Assembly: GCA_034211115.1 (NCBI GenBank)
Contig: JAXHTH010000142.1
Span: 1-10,151 of the forward strand
Direction: 5' to 3'
DNA: 10,151 nt
DNA from: JAXHTH01 sp034211115
GTDB lineage: Bacteria > Planctomycetota > Phycisphaerae > Phycisphaerales > SM1A02
The notes under the pieces are model-generated. The model was given only the letters and a program-made list of their open reading frames with translations. It was not told where the DNA came from and ran no database searches. The stretch's first letter is position 1. Every line of letters starts with the position of its first letter. Shown piece by piece: positions 5,505 through 10,151 of this stretch. The position numbers and the translations under genes were made by a program.

Positions 5505-7688
5505 TCACCCGGTCCAGTGCCCGAGGAGCACGAGCAGGTCGGCGGCGTCGACGACGCCATCGTCGTTGATGTCCTCCGGACACGCGCCGCAGAATCCCCA
5601 CGCCGCGAGCAGCGCGAGCAGATCGTCGCCGTCCACGTCACCGTCCCCGTCGATGTCGCCGGGCCATGACGCATCGCAATCCAGGATCGTCACCGCCACG
5701 CCATCGACGCCCGCCTCGACGATGGACGGCTCGCCGAGATCGGAAGCGATGAACCGCACGCGGAAGGCGTCGGTGTTCAGCACGCCCGGCACATCGGCGA
5801 TACGAAACGACTTCTCGAACCATCCGCCCTCGACCTCATCGCCCCCGGGTCCGACGACTTCGAGCGCCGTCCAGTCCGCCCCGTCGTTGCCGCTGATCTC
5901 GACGATGAAGCTGTCATCGTTCGTCTCGCCAAGCGCATTGGAATACCAGCGGGAATACGAGATCATCGCGCCTTCATCGGAGGCGTCGAGGCGCGGTGAG
6001 AGAAGGATCGTGCTTCCGCCGTCGATGTCGCTGTTCCCTTCGCGGTTGGCGGTGAGGAAACACGCGCCGGAGTCATCGCCGTCATAGGGCGGATCGCCGC
6101 GCCCGCCCCCGCCGAGCGGAACGCCGCGCTCCCACGCGCCGTCGGTCAGCTCGCCGCTGCTGGTGACAGTCCAGCCCGCCTCGTTCTCGAAATCGTCGGT
6201 GAACGCATGGTCCACCGCCGTCGCCGCGTAAGCGCGATGTGTCGCGGCCGGCGCGTTGAACGGGTCGGTGATGACGATCCCCTCGATCGTCTCGGCGCTG
6301 AAGTAGTACCGGATCGGGGCGGGACACTCGATGGCCGGGAAGATCGCATCGTAGGTCTGCTCGTTGATGACCTGCATGGGGACGGTGATGAACCCCTCGC
6401 CGGAATCAACGTGAAGCACACCGCTTCCGGGGGCCGGTTCTCCGCCGTGGTTACCCGTCACCGTGATGCGAACCGAGTCGCCGTCGGGGTCGATCGCCTC
6501 GGGAAGACCCTCGGGATAGCCAAATGCGAGCGGCAACCGCGGCGTGCAGACCCCCTGCGGATGATTGAGCGCCCACTGGAGGCCGGGGTGATTGACGCCG
6601 GTGCCGCTGTTGCGCCCGCCGAACTCGTTGCACCCGCCGTGCGTGTGAATGCCGATCGCGCGGCCGGTCGCCTCGTCGATGACGGGCGAGCCGGAGTTGC
6701 CGCCGGTCGTGTCCGTCTCGTAGGTGAGCTCGGTGTACTCCCAGTCGATGAGCGGGGCCGCGTGCGTCTTCTGCGCGCGGTTCCACGATTCGGGGATCGG
6801 CGGGTCTGTCGTGCCGTATCCGGTCACCCGCGCCGTCTCTCCCTCGGCCGGCGGCTGCGACAGCGTGAAATACTCCCCCTGCGCCTCAAACGGCGTCAGA
6901 CCCGTCTCCGTGTTGGCGAAACAGCCGAAATACGTCCAGTCGCTGCCGCTGCCCATCCCGCCGTTGGTCAGTATCGATGCGGGATCGACGGCATACTGAT
7001 CCTCCGGCGGCGGATGATTGATGCTGCCGTCACCATCGGACAGCGGCACGTTGAACTCGATGACCTGCAGGCCGGAATCGCCGCAGTGGCCGGCAGTGAG
7101 CAGGCAGTGATTGAAGTCATCGATGATCCACGCCGTACACCCGCCGGGAACGCTGCGGCCGATGCGCGGATCGTCGGAGAGGATGCGATCATCGAACGGG
7201 CCGCAGATGGAGCGCCCGCCCTCCGGATTCGGCGGGCCCGCCCAGGCGCGGGTCATCACGATGCGGCTCGCGCCCGCGCCGGCATCGGCGATGATCTCCA
7301 CCAGCAGGTTCGGCCCGTTGAAGTACGCCGAGGTGCTCTGCCACTGTTGAAGCTGGACCGCGTTGAGCGTCTGCACGGCGCCATCGAGCAGCGAAGTGAT
7401 GCGGAGGATCGTCTCTTCTCCGCCGCGCGGGGGCGCGCCGAGGATCACCTCATCGAAGCGCAGGCGCAGCCAGGAGGCCTCGGGAATACTGATGACGGTG
7501 GAGAAGACGGCCGCACGCTCTCCATCTCGTGGGCGAACAAGGCCGGAATCGACCCGGATGTCAACCTCGCGCTGCTGAAGCCGCTCGGCCTGCCCCGCGG
7601 CGGGCCAGACGACAGCGCCCATCGCGGCCAGCACGGCCGCGACCGCTCCCATCCGCCGCCCGCCTCGGCCGCTGTATCTTCTCGGCAT
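5505..7688 (-). CDS. Secreted trypsin-like serine protease with C-terminal dockerin-type repeats
   Basis: The protein is 727 aa from ATG 7688. A twin-Arg/Gly-rich n-region and hydrophobic core (MGAVAAVLAAMGAVVWPA) to about residue 33 form a signal peptide. About 40-150 is a beta-rich stretch that may be a pro- or binding domain. The peptidase domain (about 165-385) has all three catalytic motifs: LTAGHC (His201), GSGSDWTYF (Asp250) and GGNSGSP (Ser332), the last as in V8/trypsin-like enzymes. About 390-490 is a beta-sandwich linker (VRITVTGN.. IRYYFSAE). About 495-670 is a jelly-roll/MAM-like domain (DDFENEAGWTV ... SYSRWYSN ... VDGVAVTIL). The tail 677-727 is a double dockerin-like Ca-binding repeat. 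The frame stays open upstream to 8270, but that part lacks secretion or domain features and crosses a non-coding gap. Such proteins are exported and probably cell-surface held. Confidence 0.9.
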   Translation of the reverse strand: MPRRYSGRGGRRMGAVAAVLAAMGAVVWPAAGQAERLQQREVDIRVDSGLVRPRDGERAAVFSTVISIPEASWLRLRFDEVILGAPPRGGEETILRITSLLDGAVQTLNAVQLQQWQSTSAYFNGPNLLVEIIADAGAGASRIVMTRAWAGPPNPEGGRSICGPFDDRILSDDPRIGRSVPGGCTAWIIDDFNHCLLTAGHCGDSGLQVIEFNVPLSDGDGSINHPPPEDQYAVDPASILTNGGMGSGSDWTYFGCFANTETGLTPFEAQGEYFTLSQPPAEGETARVTGYGTTDPPIPESWNRAQKTHAAPLIDWEYTELTYETDTTGGNSGSPVIDEATGRAIGIHTHGGCNEFGGRNSGTGVNHPGLQWALNHPQGVCTPRLPLAFGYPEGLPEAIDPDGDSVRITVTGNHGGEPAPGSGVLHVDSGEGFITVPMQVINEQTYDAIFPAIECPAPIRYYFSAETIEGIVITDPFNAPAATHRAYAATAVDHAFTDDFENEAGWTVTSSGELTDGAWERGVPLGGGGRGDPPYDGDDSGACFLTANREGNSDIDGGSTILLSPRLDASDEGAMISYSRWYSNALGETNDDSFIVEISGNDGADWTALEVVGPGGDEVEGGWFEKSFRIADVPGVLNTDAFRVRFIASDLGEPSIVEAGVDGVAVTILDCDASWPGDIDGDGDVDGDDLLALLAAWGFCGACPEDINDDGVVDAADLLVLLGHWTG

Positions 7689-8043
7689 CACCAATAGTGT
7701 TGCCGCCCCGCTGCGCCGAGACAAGGGAAATCGAGAGACAGTGACAGATGAGTTCCACTGACCGGAATGTGCCCTGCGGCCAGCCCGGCACGGGGCAGAG
7801 GCCCCACCCCCGGCTGCCCGGAAGACATCGACGGCAGTGGTCAGGTGGACACCGCCGACCTCCTCGCCCTCCTCGGCAAGTGCGTGGAGTGTCCGTGGCG
7901 ACGGGCGCCGAAGAAGCCAGCGCCGGACAACGATGTCGGGGAGCGGCGAGGCACAATGTGTGGCAGCGAACCTGCGCTGCAGCCCTACGCCTGTTTGTCC
8001 AAAGGTCGACTCCAAGGATGAGCGTGCCCTGCCTCCGGAATAG
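7689..8043. other. 355-bp gap between protease start and retron
   Basis: No complete gene is supported here. The only recognisable coding signal is an orphan dockerin half-repeat on the plus strand (7815-7895). No tRNA, insertion-sequence ends or T-rich terminator are visible. GC falls toward the right, marking the approach to the retron. The left edge of the transferred block probably lies in about 7900-8043. Confidence 0.5.
7767..8021 (+). pseudogene. Orphan dockerin-type repeat, remnant of a truncated secreted protein
   Basis: The open frame 7767-8021 (84 aa) contains CPEDIDGSGQVDTADLLALLGKC at 7815-7883. This matches, at protein and nearly at DNA level, the second half of the dockerin-like tails of the two secreted proteins in this window. 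A real tail would have a first half-repeat and a whole enzyme before it. Here the frame is closed by a stop at 7749, just 18 bp before the ATG, no Shine-Dalgarno is seen, and the DNA to the left is the divergent protease promoter. The residues after the repeat (WRRAPKKPAPDND...) are unlike dockerin proteins. I read it as a leftover of a deleted or rearranged gene. Coordinates mark the whole open frame, of which only 7815-7895 is recognisable. Confidence 0.4.
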
Positions 8044-8994
8044 CTAGTCCCCGGTTCCGAGGAGTGCCTCGCGCAGCAATTCGCCGCCATACTTGTGTGC
8101 AAGCCTGTTATAGAATGCCGGCTCAACGTCAAGAACGAACGCGAGAAAACCCCGCAGATACGCCCGGCGGGTCTTGTCGAGCTTGCCTCGCCCGAGATCA
8201 AAGACAAGCTTGCGAATATAGCGTTTCTTCTTACGGCCGATTGACACTTGGCCAGTAGGTGTGAGGACAAGCCCAGTCACGATGCGGCGGCCCTTTCGAG
8301 ACGTGTAGCACGTCTTGGATTCGTTTAACGTGAGCTGCGGACTGCCACAATCGTCGAGCGCCGCCCGCACGGTGTTGACGAAATCCGCGCATTCCCCTTG
8401 TCGATTTGTGGAATAGACCAAGTCGTCGGCGTATCGCGTGTAACGACCACCGTGTCCAGCCGCGAACCCGGTGAAAGTCTGATCGAGCGAATACATGACC
8501 GCGTTGCTGATCGCAGGTGACGAAGGCGCCCCAATGGATAGGAACATTCCTCTGACGCCTTGTCGTATGAAGAGCGCATTGGCTACGAAATCGTGGTCCT
8601 TTGTCGCTGTTCCGTCAGTCGCAACTGCGCCGGATGCGACCAGCCGATCCCACAGATCAGCCGGCTTGATCGATGGAAAGAAAGCGCGCATGTCAACTCT
8701 AACCGTGTATCGATACCGCGCATGCAACGCAGCATTACGGCGCAACGGCGACTGCACGTCCCGTCGGTATGCTGTCGCCGCATCGTGGACAGGAAGGCGC
8801 GAAAGATACAGGTCAATCATCGCATATTGGATCGCCTTCGTCTTCTTGGCAGGATGGAAGATCTCTCGTACACCACCACTCTTCTTGGGAACCAAGTACC
8901 GTCGATAGCTTCTTGGCGCGCGCTGAGCAGTGTGCTCAGTCTCATCCAAGGACCAACCCAAATAGCGTGCAACATGCTGCGCTATGCTAGACAT
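8044..8994 (-). CDS. Retron reverse transcriptase (type II, Eco1/Ec86-like)
   Basis: A 316-aa RNA-directed DNA polymerase, close to Eco1 RT (~320 aa). In order: RYLVPKKSGGVREIFHPAKKTKAIQ (RT0/1, residues 33-55), the retron-specific NAxxH motif as NAALH (87-91), VRVDMRAFFPSI with the first catalytic Asp101, GAPSSPAISN (155-164), and YTRYADD with catalytic Asp200/Asp201. SIGRKKKRYIRKL follows the retron-specific VTG (239-241, IVTGLVL). The thumb carries YLRGFLAFVLDVEPAFYNRLAHKYG, resembling Eco1 (RGWLSFILSVD). It would copy the msd part of the adjacent ncRNA from the 2'-OH of a branching G, giving msDNA, and then stay bound. The start at 8994 overlaps the effector stop by 8 nt (ATGTCTAG) and fits family length. 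An ATG at 9126 would lie deep in the effector gene. No maturase or endonuclease domain is present. Confidence 0.95.
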   Translation of the reverse strand: MSSIAQHVARYLGWSLDETEHTAQRAPRSYRRYLVPKKSGGVREIFHPAKKTKAIQYAMIDLYLSRLPVHDAATAYRRDVQSPLRRNAALHARYRYTVRVDMRAFFPSIKPADLWDRLVASGAVATDGTATKDHDFVANALFIRQGVRGMFLSIGAPSSPAISNAVMYSLDQTFTGFAAGHGGRYTRYADDLVYSTNRQGECADFVNTVRAALDDCGSPQLTLNESKTCYTSRKGRRIVTGLVLTPTGQVSIGRKKKRYIRKLVFDLGRGKLDKTRRAYLRGFLAFVLDVEPAFYNRLAHKYGGELLREALLGTGD

Positions 8995-9919
8995 CGTAGT
9001 CACCCAGCGAACGGCTGATAAGCATTCGGCTGCGATCCCGATGGAATCTGTGAATGTGCCGAACCACCTGGGCACGGAGAACCGCGAGGTCAAGATCTTC
9101 GAAATCGTAGAAGAACCCGCGTGCATCCACAGTCCGCATCAGGTATCCGTCGGCCTCATAGACCATATCCAGAGCCTTGAGCATCCCAAGTTCGATGTGA
9201 ATCTGGAGGCGCCTTGCTCGATATAGATCCTTGAGAACACCGAGAAGTTCTTTAAACGTGATGGGACAAAAAAGGCCGATCAGATCGCACAGGAACAGCA
9301 TCCGATGCTTCTCACGGCATTGCCGAAACTGCTCGACCTTCCCAAGCCTGACCCTTTTTCGATAACGGGGCTCAATCAACTTGAGCCGTGAGGCGACCTG
9401 TGGGCCAATGGCCAATATGCCCGCTATGTTAGTGTGAATGACCGGTTTGAACCGCGACTTGCGGTTCAACTTCTTGATCGGACCATCGGAAATGAACGAA
9501 GGATCATGCTCGTAGCGCTTGTCATTGACAACAAGCATGATTCGTGCCAGCTCATCTTTGATCGCGAACGCCCCGAGCTCGGCGATTGAACCCGGGCTTT
9601 CGACAACTACAAGGATGCAATCTGAGAATCCTGCGAATCGATCCTCGAGAGACAGCAGGTCCTGCGATGTCCTGCCCATCAGGGCACGGAACGCCTCTTC
9701 CGCCTCGAAGAAGCTGAACTGCGACAAATGCCTACGGGCGTATCTCACCAGCTCCTGACGCCCAGAGCTTACGCCATCCTCGTGCTTTGCTCCGCATACG
9801 AAGACCACCAAAGAATCGTTGCGCAGCATCGTTCCTGAAGCGCGCAGACACTTGCGCAACAGATCCACCAAAGCAGGTGGAAGAAACGGACGGGCGCCCA
9901 CGCCTTCCCCGAGAGCCAT
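8987..9919 (-). CDS. Type II retron effector: NDT-like domain plus winged helix
   Basis: A 310-aa protein, collinear with the Eco1 (Ec86) effector (~307 aa) as I recall its sequence. The Rossmann-like NDT domain begins LVVFVCGA (37-44; Eco1 ITIFLCGG). It continues with SQDLLSLEDRFAGFSD (85-100; HSLLSLENILAEAVD), VVVESPGSIAELGAFA (104-119; LFPESPGSFTELGAFS) and DPSFISDGPIKKL (139-151; KRSFINYGPVRLL). Glu107 and Glu114 are conserved; Glu114 (AELG) is the expected catalytic residue. Residues ~205-290 resemble the Eco1 winged-helix part (LFLCDLIGLF... YEADGYLMRT). In the Eco1 family the effector is a toxin acting on nucleotides/NAD+, restrained by RT-msDNA and released on infection. The start at 9919 is just past a2, with GGGG/GGG upstream. 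The frame stays open to 10009, but those 30 codons lie inside the msd hairpin and a2 and are not protein. Confidence 0.9.
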   Translation of the reverse strand: MALGEGVGARPFLPPALVDLLRKCLRASGTMLRNDSLVVFVCGAKHEDGVSSGRQELVRYARRHLSQFSFFEAEEAFRALMGRTSQDLLSLEDRFAGFSDCILVVVESPGSIAELGAFAIKDELARIMLVVNDKRYEHDPSFISDGPIKKLNRKSRFKPVIHTNIAGILAIGPQVASRLKLIEPRYRKRVRLGKVEQFRQCREKHRMLFLCDLIGLFCPITFKELLGVLKDLYRARRLQIHIELGMLKALDMVYEADGYLMRTVDARGFFYDFEDLDLAVLRAQVVRHIHRFHRDRSRMLISRSLGDYDV

Positions 9920-9932
9920 CAGCGCCCGCCCC

Positions 9933-10088
9933 TGTGTCCTACTCGCAGCGTAGCGAGAGAAAGCGTCTCGCCAGCGAGCCTTCGATGGCGAGAGGCTTTC
10001 TCTCGCCAAAGAAAGGCGACATACTCGGCAGTGGGCTGCTGAACACCGCCCAAGTCCATCCGGATCAATGGACCGTAACTAGGACACA
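9933..10088 (-). ncRNA. Retron msr-msd non-coding RNA
   Basis: The bounds are the perfect 9-nt a1/a2 inverted repeats: TGTGTCCTA (a1, 10088-10080) and TAGGACACA (a2, 9941-9933). The base after a1 is G10079 (CCTAG), placed like the branching G of Eco1 (CTTAG). The msr has stem 1 GTCCAT/ATGGAC (10073-10068 with 10059-10054, 8-nt loop) and stem 2 GGCGGTG/CACTGCC (10050-10044 with 10033-10027, one G-U). The msd is a long hairpin, 10006-9953: 12 bp, a G-G mismatch, 8 bp, a G-A mismatch, 3 bp and a 4-nt loop. Reverse transcription should start opposite ~9942 and run toward ~10015-10025, giving msDNA of roughly 75-85 nt. The total ncRNA of ~156 nt, just upstream of the effector gene, matches the type II order ncRNA-effector-RT. 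The sequence was not compared with any database. Confidence 0.88.
9953..10006 (-). repeat. msd hairpin (long imperfect palindrome)
   Basis: Outer arms GCGAGAGAAAGC (10006-9995 on the minus strand) and GCTTTCTCTCGC (9964-9953) pair fully. Inner arms TCTCGCCA (9993-9986) and TGGCGAGA (9973-9966) pair fully. Then TCG/CGA pairs around a four-base loop. In all there are 23 base pairs with two mismatches in 54 nt, the strongest inverted repeat in the window. The copied DNA strand would fold into the same stem. Confidence 0.9.
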
Positions 10089-10095
10089 TGGAAGT

Positions 10096-10123
10096 CTTTT
10101 ACCGCGCGGCATTCGTCTGTCAA
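10096..10123 (-). promoter_or_regulatory. Retron promoter
   Basis: On the minus strand there is a perfect -35 TTGACA (10123-10118), a 16-bp spacer, and -10 TAAAAG (10101-10096). Seven bases beyond the -10 is A10089, immediately before a1, so the predicted transcript begins exactly where the ncRNA should. The same transcript would carry the effector and RT genes. Confidence 0.75.
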
Positions 10124-10151
10124 GCCACCCGCAACCTCCATGCTGGCCGCG

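Noticed and set aside
5505..7688. Trypsin-like protease next to the retron as a retron effector (protease-type retrons exist)
   Set aside because: It has a signal peptide and a dockerin tail and so acts outside the cell, is separated by 355 bp, and the retron already has its NDT-like effector.
6207..7697. Plus-strand open frame of ~496 codons opposite the protease gene
   Set aside because: Shadow frame with biased composition; the minus strand carries the full catalytic triad.
7689..8270. N-terminal extension of the protease frame up to 8270
   Set aside because: It runs antisense through the orphan dockerin remnant and into the RT 3' end, and would bury the signal peptide that begins at 7688.
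8044..8994. RT as a group II intron maturase or DGR reverse transcriptase
   Set aside because: No maturase/HNH domain, no template/variable repeat pair visible; NAALH, VTG and the adjacent msr-msd and effector are specific to retrons.
8995..9126. Upstream ATG for the RT at 9126
   Set aside because: It would overlap the effector gene by ~140 nt and add 44 residues not seen in Eco1-like RTs; 8994 gives the family length and a coupled overlap.
9953..10006. Large hairpin as a transcription terminator or CRISPR-like repeat
   Set aside because: No T-tract on either side, no further copies, and its place between a1 and a2 next to an RT makes it the retron msd.

Overview
The window joins two unlike stretches of DNA. 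Bases 1 to about 1090 are AT-rich and look cyanobacterial: the 3' part of a sensor histidine kinase, followed by a TTAACAA-rich spacer and a GGTGCGTTA/TAACGCACC palindrome of the kind scattered through filamentous cyanobacterial genomes. From about 1095 onward the DNA is GC-rich and looks like a Planctomycetes bacterium, probably of the Phycisphaerae. The best sign is a pair of secreted proteins ending in the double dockerin-like Ca-binding tail (GDxDGDGxVDxxDLLxLLxxWG ... PEDINxDGVVxxADLLxLLGxW). The switch falls inside a gene and looks more like a metagenome-assembly chimera than a biological junction.

Layout of the GC-rich part. On the minus strand (1080-2424) lies an ECF sigma factor, its zinc-finger membrane anti-sigma factor, and a truncated Spy/CpxP-like periplasmic protein cut by the junction. 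Next on the minus strand is a secreted C45/Ntn-hydrolase-like protein (2606-3952). It is divergent from a plus-strand PLP enzyme of the methionine gamma-lyase/cystathionine gamma-lyase family (4272-5486), with a candidate promoter for each in the shared 319-bp gap. The PLP gene converges, with an 18-bp gap, on a secreted trypsin-like protease with a dockerin tail (5505-7688, minus). A 355-bp gap (7689-8043) contains an orphan dockerin half-repeat.

The right end (7.9-10.15 kb) is the main discovery: a complete type II retron (Eco1/Ec86-like antiphage tripartite system) on the minus strand, visibly lower in GC than its neighbours. Reading from 10123 down: a TTGACA-N16-TAAAAG promoter; an msr-msd non-coding RNA bounded by perfect 9-nt a1/a2 repeats, with two msr hairpins and a long msd hairpin; a 310-aa effector (nucleoside-deoxyribosyltransferase-like domain plus winged-helix domain); and a 316-aa retron reverse transcriptase with NAxxH, YADD and VTG motifs. 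The RT start overlaps the effector stop by 8 nt. By analogy with Eco1, the RT makes a branched msDNA that, with the RT, holds the NDT-like toxin inactive until phage infection. Type II retrons are best known from Proteobacteria, so a probable planctomycete copy with its ncRNA readable by eye is worth following up.
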